A stretch of DNA of 64,000 bases from Pseudomonas sp. UYIF39 (GTDB lineage: Bacteria > Pseudomonadota > Gammaproteobacteria > Pseudomonadales > Pseudomonadaceae). The translations under genes were made by a program, and so were the position numbers. Below, piece after piece: positions 26,641-36,945 of this stretch (within the stretch, counting starts at the first letter, position 1; each line of letters opens with the position of its first letter). The notes beneath the pieces were generated by a model. The model was not told the origin of the DNA. It saw only the letters and a list, made by a program, of their open reading frames with translations, and made no database searches. Where the stretch lies: positions 62,001 through 126,000 of the forward strand of contig NZ_JALBYU010000008.1 of assembly GCF_029963765.1 (NCBI RefSeq). The letters are read 5' to 3'.

Positions 26641-27324
26641 ATGGGCGCAAGCATTCTCACCGCGAAGAACCTCAGCAAAGTGGTTCCCAGCGCGGAAGGT
26701 GAACTGACTATCCTGCACGAACTCAGCCTGGAACTGAACAAGGGAGACAGCCTGGCCATCGTTGGCGCCTCCGGTTCCGGCAAGTCCACCCTCCTCGGCT
26801 TGCTCGCTGGCCTCGATCTGCCGAGCAGTGGCGACGTCACCCTCGCCGGGCAAGCCCTGAGCAATCTCGATGAAGACCAGCGCGCCCGCATCCGCGCCGA
26901 GCATGTTGGGTTTGTGTTTCAGTCCTTTCAGCTGCTCGACAGCCTCAACGCCCTGGAAAACGTGATGCTGCCGCTGGAGCTCGATGGCCGCAAAGACGCC
27001 CGGGAACGCGCCACCGAGCTGCTGCAACGGGTCGGCCTGGGCCAGCGACTGACCCATTCGCCACGCCAGCTTTCGGGTGGCGAGCAGCAACGCGTGGCGA
27101 TTGCCCGTGCGTTTGCCGCCGAACCCGATGTGCTGTTTGCCGACGAACCCACCGGCAACCTCGACAGCCACACCGGCGAGCGCATCAGCGATCTGCTGTT
27201 CGAACTCAACCAGGAACGCGGCACAACCCTGGTACTGGTGACCCACGACGAACGCCTGGCACATCGCTGCCGGCGCCTGATCCGCCTTGAAGCCGGCCTG
27301 CTGGTCGCCCCTCTGGAGCCTTGA
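26641..27324 (+). CDS. ABC transporter ATP-binding protein (YbbA-like)
   Basis: The 227-residue protein has Walker [12 protein letters not shown], signature [14 protein letters not shown], Walker [13 protein letters not shown] and the switch histidine in LVTHDERL. It belongs to the LolD/MacB-like group that works with FtsX-type permeases. The stop shares a base with the ATG of the permease gene. Function of the YbbAP-type pair is not settled; extraction of lipids or toxic compounds, in step with TesA, is the usual suggestion. Confidence 0.92.
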   Translation: MGASILTAKNLSKVVPSAEGELTILHELSLELNKGDSLAIVGASGSGKSTLLGLLAGLDLPSSGDVTLAGQALSNLDEDQRARIRAEHVGFVFQSFQLLDSLNALENVMLPLELDGRKDARERATELLQRVGLGQRLTHSPRQLSGGEQQRVAIARAFAAEPDVLFADEPTGNLDSHTGERISDLLFELNQERGTTLVLVTHDERLAHRCRRLIRLEAGLLVAPLEP

Positions 27325-29828
27325 TGGCACGCCTGCCGCTGTTGCGCCTGTTCAGTCTTGCCATCCGCCAACTGCTGCGCGACGCCCGCGCCGGTGAGTT
27401 GCGCGTGTTGTTTTTCGCCTTACTGGTCGCCGTCGCCGCGAGTACCGCCATCGGCTACTTCGGCGCCCGTCTGAACGGTGCCATGATGCTGCGCGCCACC
27501 GAGTTTCTCGGCGCCGACCTGTTGCTCGAAGGCAGTTCACCGGCACGGCCCGAACAAATTAAAAGCGGCACGGAGCTGGGCCTCGAACACGCTCAAGTGG
27601 TGGAATTCTCCAGTGTCATCGCCACTGACAATGGCATTCAGTTGTCCAGCATCAAGGCTGCCGACGACGTCTACCCACTACGCGGCGAACTGAAAAGTGC
27701 CCCGGCGCCCTTCGCCCCGGAAGAAACTGGTGGCGGACCGAAACCCGGCGAAGCCTGGGTCGAAGCGCGACTGCTGACCGCACTGGATTTGAAGATCGGC
27801 GACAGCATCGACGTCGGCATGCGAACCCTCAAACTGGCGCGAGTGCTGACCTACGAACCGGACCGCGCCGGCAATTTCTACAGCCTGACGCCGCGGGTGC
27901 TGATCAACCTCAGCGACCTCGCCGCGACCGGCGTGGTGCAACCCGGCAGCCGGGTCAGTTACCGCGAACTCTGGCGCGGTAAAGCCGAGGCGCTGGAAAC
28001 CTATCGTCAATTGATCAAGCCCGGCCTGGCCGCCAACCAGCGTTTGCAGGATGCCCGCGATGGCAACCGACAGATCGGCGGTGCCTTGGGCAAGGCCGAG
28101 CGTTACTTGAACATGGCCAGTCTGGTGGCGGTTCTGTTATCCGGTGTGGCAGTAGCGCTGTCGGCGACGCGCTTCGCCACCCGCCGATTCGATGCCAGTG
28201 CACTGCTGCGTTGCCTGGGGCTGTCCCGACGGGAAACCATGGTGCTGTTCAGTTTGCAGCTGACGGTGCTCGGACTGCTCGCCAGTATCAGCGGCGCGCT
28301 GATCGGCTGGTTCGCGCAGCTGGGTCTGTTCGCGCTGCTGCATGATTTATTACCGACCGACGTTCCAGCGGGTGGCCTGTTTCCTGCCATCGCCGGGATC
28401 GGCACCGGATTGGTAGCGTTGGCCGGTTTTGCCTTGCCGCCACTGGCGGCACTGGGCCGGGTTCCGCCATTGCGGGTATTGCGTCGGGACATGCTGCCAA
28501 TTCCCTCTAGCACTTGGATGGTCTACGGCGCGGCATTGGGCGCCCTCGGGCTGATCATGTGGCGTCTGAGCCTGGACCTGGTATTGACCTTCGCCCTGCT
28601 CGGTGGCGGTGTGATCGCAGCATTGGTGCTTGGAGGCTTGCTGTTGCTGCTTCTGAAGAGTCTGCGCCGAATGCTGGCGCGCGCCTCTTTGCCGTGGCGC
28701 CTCGGGCTGGGCCAACTGCTGCGTCATCCACTGGCGGCCGCGGGGCAATCCCTGGCCTTCGGTTTGATTCTGCTGTCCATGGCGCTGATCGCATTGCTGC
28801 GCGGCGAGTTGCTGGACACCTGGCAGAACCAGCTACCGAAAAACGCGCCCAACTATTTCGCGCTGAACATCCTGCCGGCGGACAAACAGGCGTTCATCGA
28901 TCACCTGATCAAGTTGTCAGCGCAATCGGCGCCGCTATACCCGGTGGTACCTGGACGGCTGATCAGCGTCAACGGCGAGCCAGTGCAGGAAATCGTCAGC
29001 AAGGATTCGGCCGGTGATCGAGCGATCCAGCGCGACCTGAGCCTGACCTGGGCGGCGGATTTACCGGCGGGCAACAAGCTCACGGCAGGCAACTGGTGGG
29101 CCGAACAGACGCCGGACGAAATTCCCGGCGTATCGGTAGAAGGTAAAGTCGCCGAAAGCCTGAAGCTCAAGCTCGGCGATCACATGGTCTTTACCGTGGG
29201 CGGCGTCAATCGCGAAGCGAAAGTCACCAGTCTGCGGGAGATCAACTGGGACAACTTCCAGCCTAACTTCTTCATGATCTTCCAGCCCGGCACACTGAAG
29301 GATCTGCCTGCGACCTATCTGACCAGTTTTTATCTGGCAGCCGGTCATGATCAGCAGATCGTGGATCTGTCCCGGGCGTTTCCGGCGGTGACCATCTTGC
29401 AAGTCGAAGCCTTGCTCGAACAGCTGCGCAGCATCCTCGCCCAAGTCACCCTGGCGGTGGAGTACGTGCTGTTGTTCGTGTTGGCGGCGGGGATGGCGGT
29501 GTTGTTTTCAGGCTTGCAGGCGACGCTCGATGAACGCATTCGCCAAGGTGCCTTGTTGCGAGCCCTGGGGGCCGAGCGGCAATTGTTGGTCAAGGCCCGG
29601 CGGATCGAGTTCGGTTTGCTTGGAGCGGTCAGCGGATTGTTGGCAGCGCTGGGTTCGGAACTGGTGAGTCTGGTGCTCTACCGCTACGCCTTCGACCTGC
29701 CGTGGCACCCGCATCCGTGGTTGTTGGTGCTGCCACTGATCGGTGCGGTACTGATCGGGGGAGCCGGCGTGTTTGGTACGCGCCGAGCGCTGAACGCCAG
29801 CCCCCTGACAGTCTTGCGCGAGGGTTGA
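27324..29828 (+). CDS. FtsX-domain ABC permease (YbbP-like)
   Basis: The 834-residue protein starts at the ATG overlapping the ATPase stop (TGATG). It has an N-terminal anchor helix, a large periplasmic domain, and two FtsX permease units (membrane segments near 265-400 and 720-825) with additional helices between about 400 and 510, as in Ybb[32 protein letters not shown] and [28 protein letters not shown] are the two repeats. It should form a dimer with the ATPase in the inner membrane. Confidence 0.92.
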   Translation: MARLPLLRLFSLAIRQLLRDARAGELRVLFFALLVAVAASTAIGYFGARLNGAMMLRATEFLGADLLLEGSSPARPEQIKSGTELGLEHAQVVEFSSVIATDNGIQLSSIKAADDVYPLRGELKSAPAPFAPEETGGGPKPGEAWVEARLLTALDLKIGDSIDVGMRTLKLARVLTYEPDRAGNFYSLTPRVLINLSDLAATGVVQPGSRVSYRELWRGKAEALETYRQLIKPGLAANQRLQDARDGNRQIGGALGKAERYLNMASLVAVLLSGVAVALSATRFATRRFDASALLRCLGLSRRETMVLFSLQLTVLGLLASISGALIGWFAQLGLFALLHDLLPTDVPAGGLFPAIAGIGTGLVALAGFALPPLAALGRVPPLRVLRRDMLPIPSSTWMVYGAALGALGLIMWRLSLDLVLTFALLGGGVIAALVLGGLLLLLLKSLRRMLARASLPWRLGLGQLLRHPLAAAGQSLAFGLILLSMALIALLRGELLDTWQNQLPKNAPNYFALNILPADKQAFIDHLIKLSAQSAPLYPVVPGRLISVNGEPVQEIVSKDSAGDRAIQRDLSLTWAADLPAGNKLTAGNWWAEQTPDEIPGVSVEGKVAESLKLKLGDHMVFTVGGVNREAKVTSLREINWDNFQPNFFMIFQPGTLKDLPATYLTSFYLAAGHDQQIVDLSRAFPAVTILQVEALLEQLRSILAQVTLAVEYVLLFVLAAGMAVLFSGLQATLDERIRQGALLRALGAERQLLVKARRIEFGLLGAVSGLLAALGSELVSLVLYRYAFDLPWHPHPWLLVLPLIGAVLIGGAGVFGTRRALNASPLTVLREG

Positions 29829-29862
29829 TAGACTCAAGCTCTCTCTACCACAAGAAGTTGCC

Positions 29863-30360
29863 ATGAGCCGTTATCGCCCTCCCCGCACCGCCGGCACCGC
29901 GCTGATTACCCCCGAAGGTGAAGCGCGGATGCGGGCCGAGTTTCATGAGCTCTGGCATGTTCGGCGACCGCAGGTGACACAGTCAGTCAGCGAGGCCGCA
30001 GCCCAGGGCGATCGCTCGGAAAACGCTGAATACACCTACGGCAAAAAGATGCTGCGCGAGATCGACAGTCGCGTACGTTTTCTCACCAAGCGGCTGGAAG
30101 CACTCAAAGTCGTCAGCGAAAGACCGAGCGATCCGAACAAAGTCTATTTTGGCGCCTGGGTCACGATTGAAGACGAGGACGGCAAAGAGTCACGCTATCG
30201 CATCGTCGGGCCAGATGAGCTGGACTTGAAACAAGGTCTGATCAGCATCGACTCACCGCTGGCCCGCGCCCTGATCGGCAAGGCGCTGGACGCCGAAGTT
30301 CGGGTCCAGACACCGACCGGTGAGCAGTGCGTGTATATCGTGGCGATCGACTACCTTTGA
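29863..30360 (+). CDS. greB: Transcription elongation factor GreB
   Basis: The 165-residue protein has the GreB coiled-coil domain with the tip [18 protein letters not shown] carrying the acidic catalytic residues, and the C-terminal domain ending in [25 protein letters not shown]. GreB rescues backtracked RNA polymerase by transcript cleavage. The proline-rich N-terminus [15 protein letters not shown] is normal for GreB. Confidence 0.95.
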   Translation: MSRYRPPRTAGTALITPEGEARMRAEFHELWHVRRPQVTQSVSEAAAQGDRSENAEYTYGKKMLREIDSRVRFLTKRLEALKVVSERPSDPNKVYFGAWVTIEDEDGKESRYRIVGPDELDLKQGLISIDSPLARALIGKALDAEVRVQTPTGEQCVYIVAIDYL

Positions 30361-30378
30361 GCCGCAGCGCTCTAAACC

Positions 30379-30687
30379 TCAACGGCGGGTAATCAGCCCC
30401 TGTCGGGCAACGCGAATCAGTTGTTTGATCACTTCGGGGGCATCTGTGGCGTTGGGCGATTGAATCACCGCCAGATCGAAACTGTCGCTGGCAAATCGGG
30501 CCAGCGACTCACCCTCTTCGACAAACTGGATCAGGAAGGCCGCAGGCCCACCGGTGCGACGTGGCCAGCCATCGAGATAACGCAAGAGCGTCGGCTGATG
30601 TTTACCGCCAAGCAGGATTTTTGGATTGCGCTGGGTGAGGTGTGCCGTGATCGGCGCGGGGCGTATAACGGGGCTTAGTGCATTCAT
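30379..30687 (-). CDS. Conserved protein of unknown function
   Basis: From the ATG at 30687 the product has 102 residues. The sequence (LGGKHQPTLLRYLDGWPRRTGGPAAFLIQFVEEGESLARFASDSFDLAVIQSP) has alternating strands and helices and ends APEVIKQLIRVARQGLITRR, vaguely like the end of a methyltransferase fold, but no SAM motif is present. Convergent with greB. I do not assign a function. Confidence 0.6.
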   Translation of the reverse strand: MNALSPVIRPAPITAHLTQRNPKILLGGKHQPTLLRYLDGWPRRTGGPAAFLIQFVEEGESLARFASDSFDLAVIQSPNATDAPEVIKQLIRVARQGLITRR

Positions 30688-30891
30688 TGTGTCGTGTCTC
30701 TGCCTCAAATTTCTGCATGGCAGGTGAGAGGCAACACCGAACCAGCGCTTTAGCGGTATTTCGAAGCCTGTTTCAAGCTTCTATCGGCAACTGGATGAGT
30801 CACCTGGCGCCCCGCAAGTAGCTGTTTAAATCGGCGCATGGGCAGCATCCTAGAGAAGCTGACCGGGCAGTGTCAAGAATGACGAGCAACA

Positions 30892-30918
30892 AAAAGGCCC
30901 GCGCAATGCGGGCCTTTT
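30892..30918. terminator. Terminator after the DoxX gene
   Basis: GGCCCGC (30896-30902) and GCGGGCC (30908-30914) pair around GCAAT with an A-run on the left and TTTT on the right, so on the minus strand the DoxX transcript ends in a T-run. Confidence 0.88.
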
Positions 30919-30934
30919 CATTGAGCCAAAGCGG

Positions 30935-31369
30935 TCAGCCAGCGATAGCGCGGTCAGCCGAGAGCTTGCCGGCGCCCTCGATCAGCACCGCGACGCTGCC
31001 ACCGAGCAGCGCCAGGGCGAATTCATAACCGTTGTTGGCCATGAACAGACCGTTAGGGAGGTGCACCGAGAAAATGGCCACCAGCGAGAGGAAGATCAGG
31101 CCGAGCGCTGCCGGACGAACCAACAAGCCGATGATCAAGGCCAGACCGGCGAAGAACTCGGTACCGCCCGCCAGCGTCGCCATCAGATAGCCCGGCGCCA
31201 GGCCGATGCTTTCCATGTACTGCGCGGTGCCCGCCAGACCGTAACCACCGAACGCCCCGAAAAGTTTCTGCGAGCCGTGGGCAGCGAAGATGATGCCGAC
31301 GAAGATCCGCAAGACAGTCAGGCCGTAGCCAGCGCGGGTAAACAGTACCTTGTTGATCAGTGTGCTCAT
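30935..31369 (-). CDS. DoxX-family membrane protein
   Basis: The 144-residue protein has four hydrophobic segments and the DoxX pattern: GLTVLRIFVGIIFAAHGSQKLFGAFGGYGLAGTAQYMESIGL, then LAGGTEFFAGLALIIGLLVRPAALGL. DoxX-like proteins sit in the inner membrane; some take part in redox and thiol homeostasis, but the role of this one is unknown. It stands alone. Confidence 0.9.
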   Translation of the reverse strand: MSTLINKVLFTRAGYGLTVLRIFVGIIFAAHGSQKLFGAFGGYGLAGTAQYMESIGLAPGYLMATLAGGTEFFAGLALIIGLLVRPAALGLIFLSLVAIFSVHLPNGLFMANNGYEFALALLGGSVAVLIEGAGKLSADRAIAG

Positions 31370-31472
31370 GCTGTGTCATCCGTTGTCAGTGTGTGTTGGT
31401 TGGCCGCTATATTAATCAATAAATCTCATGCTAAAAGCGCAATATATTCGCCATAACAATCAGTTTATTCGA

Positions 31473-32894
31473 TTATTTACGTGAGACAACTTTCTGCCCT
31501 TGGGGCTCCAACGACTCCCGCTCCCGATCGAACGCCAAGTAATACTTGTTCACGCTATTAACATAGCTGACGGCGCCCATTCCCACCTGCTCCATGGCGA
31601 TGCGTTCGACCTGGAAGAACCACTGATTGGGATTCAAACCACGCCGACGAGCCTCGGCACGCATGCCCTGAACCCGCTCCGGCCCCATGTTGTAGGCCGC
31701 CAGCACGAACGCCATGCGCTCGCGCTCGTTGAGTTTGGGGCTGGCAAAGAACTTGCGACGAATCATCGCCAGGTACTTGGCCCCGGCCTGCACATTGGCG
31801 TCGAGATTCTGAATGTTGTTGACCCCCACCCGCTGGGCGGCGGACGGGGAAATCTGCATCAGGCCGGTAGGGCCGCTGCCACTGCGGGCATTGGGTTGCA
31901 GGGCCGATTCCTTGAACGCCAGGGCCGCCAGATTCAACCAGTCCATGCCTTGGGCTTCGGCGTGTTTCTGCAGCAACGGCCGAAGTTTCTCGAGGCGCTG
32001 CCGATCCGCCTTGGCCAATGGATAGTGCACTTGATACAGACGTCGATAGATCCGCAGGAACGCGGCATCCTGATCCGATGGTTTTTTGTAACCGGTCAGG
32101 AAGCGATCAATGCTCGCGCGCAACATTGAGGCGTCGCGGCGCACGAACCAGAATTCTTCGCCCGGCTCACTGATGAGCACCTGCCGATCGAAACGCAATT
32201 TGGGCAGAATCTTGCCCCAGCGCTCGGCAATGGGTTGCTCGACGATCGTCAGGTGAAAGATTCCGCCCTGGACCATCTCCAGCACGTCCTCGACCGCCAG
32301 ACTGGGATCGACCCACTCGATGGTCACCGGTGGCAGTTTAAGCAGCGCGAGCTTTTGATTGATCTGGCTGACCGCGTCCCCAGCGGCACTGCCGGTGGGC
32401 AACGCCAGGGTTTTGCCAGAGAGTTGTTCGAGACGGGTGTAACGTCGCTCGCCTTTGATCCCGACCAATATCAACGGGATGTTGCTGGCAATCGGTTCAC
32501 TGGTGCTGACCGCGTGGCCCGGTTGCAGGTCCAGCAGTTCCCCCGGTGCGACCAGGTCACCCTCGCCGCGCTGCAAAGCGCCGATCAGTTGATCCTTGCC
32601 CTTGGGAATGATCTTGAGGGTAATTTCCTGACCGTCACGGGCTTGACCGTTGAGGTATTGCTCGAAGGCACGCAAGCGGTGGTACTCAACACCGATGGCC
32701 TGGCCCTGAACTTCGCCGGAGCTGTTGCGGCTCTGGTTGACCAGCACCCGCAACACACGACTGCTGCGGATCTCCGCCAAGTCCCGCGTTTTAGTCGAAG
32801 GCACGGCTTGCAGCGGCCCGGCCAGACGCGCAACCGCCGGCATCGGCAGCAGCAACGAACAACACAGCAGTAGCAAAGCCGAGGGACGTATCAT
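31473..32894 (-). CDS. Periplasmic lytic transglycosylase, MltF-like
   Basis: The 473-residue precursor has a signal peptide, an N-terminal solute-binding domain (about 45-280, with RVLRVLVNQSRNSSG), and a C-terminal SLT domain (about 305-450) with the catalytic glutamate in ALAFKESALQPNARSGSGPTGLMQI and the AAYNMGPERV motif. It cleaves the glycan strand of peptidoglycan to give anhydromuropeptides. The fusion of a binding domain to SLT is the MltF layout; the binding domain may sense muropeptides. Confidence 0.92.
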   Translation of the reverse strand: MIRPSALLLLCCSLLLPMPAVARLAGPLQAVPSTKTRDLAEIRSSRVLRVLVNQSRNSSGEVQGQAIGVEYHRLRAFEQYLNGQARDGQEITLKIIPKGKDQLIGALQRGEGDLVAPGELLDLQPGHAVSTSEPIASNIPLILVGIKGERRYTRLEQLSGKTLALPTGSAAGDAVSQINQKLALLKLPPVTIEWVDPSLAVEDVLEMVQGGIFHLTIVEQPIAERWGKILPKLRFDRQVLISEPGEEFWFVRRDASMLRASIDRFLTGYKKPSDQDAAFLRIYRRLYQVHYPLAKADRQRLEKLRPLLQKHAEAQGMDWLNLAALAFKESALQPNARSGSGPTGLMQISPSAAQRVGVNNIQNLDANVQAGAKYLAMIRRKFFASPKLNERERMAFVLAAYNMGPERVQGMRAEARRRGLNPNQWFFQVERIAMEQVGMGAVSYVNSVNKYYLAFDRERESLEPQGQKVVSRK

Positions 32895-33129
32895 CCACTC
32901 TCCAGAAAGGATACTGGGCCGATCTCAAGAATTTTCATGAAATCGAACGACAGAAACAGAGCGCCGTGAGCGCTGGCAAAGTGCGAAAGACTGGCACAGT
33001 GATGGCACCCAAGCCACCCTGACCTGTCTCGCGGCATCAAGAGACAGCTATAACTCGTTGTAGTTCTTGGCTTTTCTTATAAATCTACAGCTCTGATATG
33101 CTTTCCGGCCTTTGGTCCGAGGTAGCACC

Positions 33130-33936
33130 ATGCAACTCATCGATATCGGCGTCAACCTGACCAACCCCAGTTTTGCCGACAAACACCAGGCTGTACTCGA
33201 CCGCGCCTACGCTGCCGGGGTCTGCCAATTGGTGCTCACCGGCACCAGTGTCGAAGGCAGCGAGCAGGCGCTGGAACTGTGCCGGCAACTGGATGAAACG
33301 GCTCAACTACTGTTCGCCACCGCCGGCATTCATCCCCACTGCGCCAGCGACTGGAACGCCGACAGCGCCCAGCGTCTGCGCAGTTTGCTCAAGGAGCCAA
33401 ACGTCGTGGCGGTGGGTGAATGCGGGCTGGATTTCAATCGTGATTTCTCGCCGCGCCCGCAGCAGGAAAAAGTCTTGGAAAAGCACTTGGAGTTGGCGGT
33501 CGAGCTGCAATTGCCGGTGTTCCTCCACGAGCGCGATGCCAGCCAGCGATTGCTGGAAATCCTTCGCGATTACCGTGATCAATTGCCAGCCGCTGTGGTG
33601 CATTGCTTCACGGGCGAAAAGAAGGCGCTGTTCAGTTACCTCGATCTGGATTTGCACATCGGTATCACCGGCTGGATTTGTGATGAGCGCCGGGGCACGC
33701 ACCTGCACCCGTTGGTGAAAGAGATCAAGCGGGGACGGTTAATGCTGGAGAGCGATGCGCCGTATCTGTTGCCACGCAGTCTGCGACCCAAACCGAAGAA
33801 TGGTCGCAACGAACCGGCGTATCTGACCGAAGTGTTGCGGGAAGTGGCGTTGCATCGTGGGGAGAGCGAAGAAGATCTGGCCGCTCACAGCACGGCGTGT
33901 GCGCGAGCATTCTACGGGTTGCCAATGTTCGACTGA
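33130..33936 (+). CDS. tatD: TatD-family metal-dependent nuclease
   Basis: From the ATG at 33130 the protein has 268 residues. It begins [14 protein letters not shown], the opening of true TatD, and contains [44 protein letters not shown] and LESDAPYL, which supply the two-metal site of the TIM-barrel amidohydrolase fold. TatD is a 3'-5' exonuclease on single-stranded DNA and RNA with a role in repairing oxidative damage. A REP element follows the stop. Confidence 0.95.
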   Translation: MQLIDIGVNLTNPSFADKHQAVLDRAYAAGVCQLVLTGTSVEGSEQALELCRQLDETAQLLFATAGIHPHCASDWNADSAQRLRSLLKEPNVVAVGECGLDFNRDFSPRPQQEKVLEKHLELAVELQLPVFLHERDASQRLLEILRDYRDQLPAAVVHCFTGEKKALFSYLDLDLHIGITGWICDERRGTHLHPLVKEIKRGRLMLESDAPYLLPRSLRPKPKNGRNEPAYLTEVLREVALHRGESEEDLAAHSTACARAFYGLPMFD

Positions 33937-33947
33937 CGAACCGAACC

Positions 33948-33975
33948 TGTGGGAGCGAGCTTGCTCGCTCCCACA
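33948..33975. repeat. REP palindrome
   Basis: TGTGGGAGCGAGC and GCTCGCTCCCACA form a perfect 13-bp inverted repeat around TT, lying between the convergent tatD and acyl-CoA dehydrogenase genes. Confidence 0.9.
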
Positions 33976-33978
33976 TTA

Positions 33979-35208
33979 TCAGTGGCTGTTGCGCAACATT
34001 TCTTTGGGCACGTACTTGCCGATCTCGAATTTGCCGATCGCCGCACGGTGCACTTCGTCCGGGCCGTCGGCCAGGCGCAGGGTGCGCTGCATCGCGTACA
34101 TGTAGGCCAGTGGGAAATCGTTGGAAACCCCTGCTCCGCCATGGATCTGGATCGCCCGGTCGATCACCCGCAAGGCCACGTTCGGCGCGACAACCTTGAT
34201 CTGAGCGATTTCGCTCTTCGCAATCTTGTTGCCGACGGTGTCCATCATGTACGCCGCTTTCAACGTCAGCAGGCGTGCCATGTCGATTTCCATCCGCGAG
34301 TCGGCGATTTTGTCGATGTTCCCGCCCAGACGTGCCAAAGGTTTACCGAACGCAGTACGGGTTACCGCCCGTTTGCACATCAGTTCCAACGCACGTTCGG
34401 CCATGCCGATTGAACGCATGCAGTGGTGAATCCGTCCCGGGCCAAGGCGACCCTGAGCGATTTCGAAGCCGCGTCCTTCGCCCAACAGGACGTTTTCGTA
34501 CGGCACACGGACGTTTTCGAACAGCACTTCGGCGTGGCCGTGAGGTGCGTCGTCGTAACCGAACACGGGCAGCGGACGAACGATCCTCACTCCCGGGGCA
34601 TCCACAGGCACCAGAATCATCGAGTGCTGCGCATGACGCGGCGCGTCAGGATCGCTCAGGCCCATGAAGATCAGAATCTTGCAGCGTGGATCGCAGGCGC
34701 CTGAAGTCCACCATTTTTTGCCATTGATCACCCACTCGTCGCCATCACGCACGGCGCGGGCGGCCATGTTGGTGGCGTCGGACGAGGCCACGTCCGGTTC
34801 AGTCATGGCGAACGCCGAGCGGATTTCGCCGCGCAGCAGCGGTTCGAGCCAGCGTTGCTTCTGTTCTTCATTGGCGTAGCGCACCAGCACTTCCATGTTG
34901 CCGGTGTCGGGCGCGGAGCAGTTGAACGGCTCGGGGCCCAGCAGCGAACGACCCATGATTTCTGCCAACGGCGCGTATTCGAGGTTGGTCAGGCCGGCGC
35001 CAAGTTCGGACTCAGGCAGAAACAAATTCCACAAACCTTCAGCCTTGGCCTTGAGTTTGAGCTCCTCCATGATTGCGGTCGGCTGCCAGCGATCGCCCTC
35101 GGCGACCTGGCGCTCGAACACCGCTTCGGCGGGATAAACGTAGGTGTCCATGAACGCGGTCACGCGCTCACGCAGTTCTTGCACCTTGGGCGAATAAGCG
35201 AAATCCAT
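33979..35208 (-). CDS. Acyl-CoA dehydrogenase
   Basis: The 409-residue flavoprotein has the three-part acyl-CoA dehydrogenase layout. [16 protein letters not shown] is the FAD/substrate signature and [19 protein letters not shown] follows. [26 protein letters not shown] and [34 protein letters not shown] near the end match the ACAD10/11-like branch. It oxidises an acyl-CoA to the enoyl-CoA; chain length and branching are not clear. It is divergent from a LysR regulator, which is its probable controller. Confidence 0.92.
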   Translation of the reverse strand: MDFAYSPKVQELRERVTAFMDTYVYPAEAVFERQVAEGDRWQPTAIMEELKLKAKAEGLWNLFLPESELGAGLTNLEYAPLAEIMGRSLLGPEPFNCSAPDTGNMEVLVRYANEEQKQRWLEPLLRGEIRSAFAMTEPDVASSDATNMAARAVRDGDEWVINGKKWWTSGACDPRCKILIFMGLSDPDAPRHAQHSMILVPVDAPGVRIVRPLPVFGYDDAPHGHAEVLFENVRVPYENVLLGEGRGFEIAQGRLGPGRIHHCMRSIGMAERALELMCKRAVTRTAFGKPLARLGGNIDKIADSRMEIDMARLLTLKAAYMMDTVGNKIAKSEIAQIKVVAPNVALRVIDRAIQIHGGAGVSNDFPLAYMYAMQRTLRLADGPDEVHRAAIGKFEIGKYVPKEMLRNSH

Positions 35209-35323
35209 GGGCAGCTCTACCTTTTAACGGAGGGTTTTGATGAGTTGTTCAGGTCATGCAATCGATGCTAGAACAGCTATGAAAATTTACCTAGCCTATT
35301 CTCGGCGTGTATTAACATTCATC

Positions 35324-35340
35324 ACCGATATATGATCGGT
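35324..35340. promoter_or_regulatory. Putative LysR operator palindrome
   Basis: ACCGAT and ATCGGT are inverted repeats separated by five bases (ATATG), 34 bases upstream of the LysR gene and in the divergent gap with the acyl-CoA dehydrogenase. Size and location suit a LysR-type binding site. Confidence 0.55.
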
Positions 35341-35373
35341 TGATCGAGAGCCCAACAATAAGAGTGCAGCGCA

Positions 35374-36303
35374 ATGAATCTGAGCAAGGTCGACCTCAAC
35401 CTTTTCATCGTCTTCGACGCGATCTACACCGAAGCCAACCTGACCCGCGCCGGGCAGATTGTCGGCATTACTCAACCGGCGGTCTCGAACGCTCTGGCCC
35501 GTCTGCGCGAGACCTTCAATGATCCATTGTTCGTGCGTACCGCTCAGGGCATGGTCCCGACGCCCATGGCGCAGAACATTATCGGGCCGGTGCGCAACGC
35601 CCTCTCCCTGCTGCGGGTGTCGGTGCAGGAAAGCCGTATTTTCAACCCGCTGCAGGCGGTCAAGACCTACCGCATCAGCATGACCGACCTCACCGAAGCG
35701 GTGATCCTGCCGCCACTGTTCCAGCGCCTGCGGCGCCTGGCGCCGACGGTGATCATCGAAAGCTTCCTGTCCAAGCGCCGCGAAACCACCAAGGAACTGG
35801 CGGCCGGGCGTCTTGATTTCGCCGTCGATGCACCGCTCAACACTGACCCGCAAGTGCGCCACGTCAAGTTGATGGAAGACCGTTACGTGTGCGCCATGCG
35901 CAAGGGCCATCCGCTGGCGGGCAAAGAGAAATTCACCCTCGACGATTACCTGTCGCTGACCCATATCCATATTTCCAGCCGCCGCAGCGGTCTGGGCCAT
36001 GTCGACCTGGCCTTGGGCAAAATGGGCATCCAGCGCAAGATCGCCCTGCGATCCCAGCACTACTTGATGGCATCCCAGGTGTTGCAGCAGACCGACATGG
36101 TCATGACCGTGCCGGAACGCTTTGCCCGTCGCCATGACCTGTACTCGGTGAACCTGCCGGTCAACGATGTGCCGCCGGTAGAAACCCACCTCTATTGGCA
36201 CGAAAGCACCGACCAGGACCCGGCCAACCGCTGGATGCGCGAGCAAATGATCGAGTTGTGCCAGCAGGTAACGGCACATGAGAAGAAGCTCGATAAGGTG
36301 TAG
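35374..36303 (+). CDS. LysR-family transcriptional regulator
   Basis: The 309-residue protein has an N-terminal helix-turn-helix (LTRAGQIVGITQPAVSNALARLRETFNDPLFVRTAQGMVPT) and an effector domain with TYRISMTDLTEAVILPPLFQRL, the NodD/PnbR-type subgroup. Divergent transcription from the acyl-CoA dehydrogenase gene suggests it controls that enzyme, with the palindrome at 35324 as a candidate site. Confidence 0.88.
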   Translation: MNLSKVDLNLFIVFDAIYTEANLTRAGQIVGITQPAVSNALARLRETFNDPLFVRTAQGMVPTPMAQNIIGPVRNALSLLRVSVQESRIFNPLQAVKTYRISMTDLTEAVILPPLFQRLRRLAPTVIIESFLSKRRETTKELAAGRLDFAVDAPLNTDPQVRHVKLMEDRYVCAMRKGHPLAGKEKFTLDDYLSLTHIHISSRRSGLGHVDLALGKMGIQRKIALRSQHYLMASQVLQQTDMVMTVPERFARRHDLYSVNLPVNDVPPVETHLYWHESTDQDPANRWMREQMIELCQQVTAHEKKLDKV

Positions 36304-36339
36304 GAAACATCTGATAGACGAAGGATCGTGGCGCGATGC

Positions 36340-36355
36340 TTGACGTAAACGTCAA
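36340..36355. promoter_or_regulatory. Putative LiuR operator upstream of liuR
   Basis: TTGACGTAAACGTCAA is a near-perfect palindrome 43 bases before the liuR ATG. It resembles the two boxes in front of liuA (40241 and 40284). MerR-type regulators bind such palindromes in their own promoters. Confidence 0.72.
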
Positions 36356-36397
36356 CCTGACATTAGCTTAGCGCCATGACCTTTTTCGAGCGCTTCC

Positions 36398-36799
36398 ATG
36401 AGCAGCCAGACCTATAGCATTTCCGACCTCGCCCGCGAGCTCGACATCACCACCCGGGCCATTCGCTTTTATGAAGAGCAAGGCCTGCTCAGCCCCGAGC
36501 GACGTGGTCAGGAGCGCATCTACTCGCCCCGCGACAAGGTCAGCCTGAAGCTGATCCTGCGGGGCAAGCGCATTGGTTTCTCTCTGGCCGAATGCCGCGA
36601 GCTGATCGAACTCTACGACCCCACCGGCGGCAATCAGAAACAGCTGCAAACCATGCTGACCAAAATCGCCGAACGTCGTGAACAGCTCGAGCAGCAAATG
36701 CTCGACATCGAGCAGATGAAGCTGGAACTGGACACCGCGCAGGAGCGTTGCACCCAGGCGCTGGAACAGACGATCAAGAGCCAGGAAGTGGTTCAGTAG
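36398..36799 (+). CDS. liuR: MerR-family regulator of leucine/isovalerate catabolism
   Basis: The 133-residue protein has a MerR helix-turn-helix (YSISDLARELDITTRAIRFYEEQGLLSPERRGQERIYS), a helical linker and a coiled-coil dimerisation region (LTKIAERREQLEQQMLDIEQMKLEL). LiuR controls the liu genes in gammaproteobacteria; the promoter palindromes described here match that role. It precedes liuE, with a REPIN between them. Confidence 0.9.
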   Translation: MSSQTYSISDLARELDITTRAIRFYEEQGLLSPERRGQERIYSPRDKVSLKLILRGKRIGFSLAECRELIELYDPTGGNQKQLQTMLTKIAERREQLEQQMLDIEQMKLELDTAQERCTQALEQTIKSQEVVQ

Positions 36800-36811
36800 A
36801 TTCACCAGCCC

Positions 36812-36905
36812 CCTGTGGGAGCGAGCTTGCTCGCGATGGCGGACTGTCAGCCAACATCAATATTGAATGTCACCCCCTCATCGCGAGCAAGCTCGCTCCC
36901 ACAGG
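36812..36905. repeat. REPIN: two REP elements in inverted orientation
   Basis: The 27-base element starting CCTGTGGGAGCGAGC (36812-36838) is repeated as its exact reverse complement at 36879-36905, separated by 40 bases. A pair of inverted REPs forming a long hairpin is the REPIN structure of fluorescent pseudomonads. It sits between liuR and liuE, so it may affect the relative expression or mRNA stability of the two. Confidence 0.9.
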
Positions 36906-36945
36906 GTTTTCTGAACATTCAGACAATCAGCACAGGTCGATTCCC

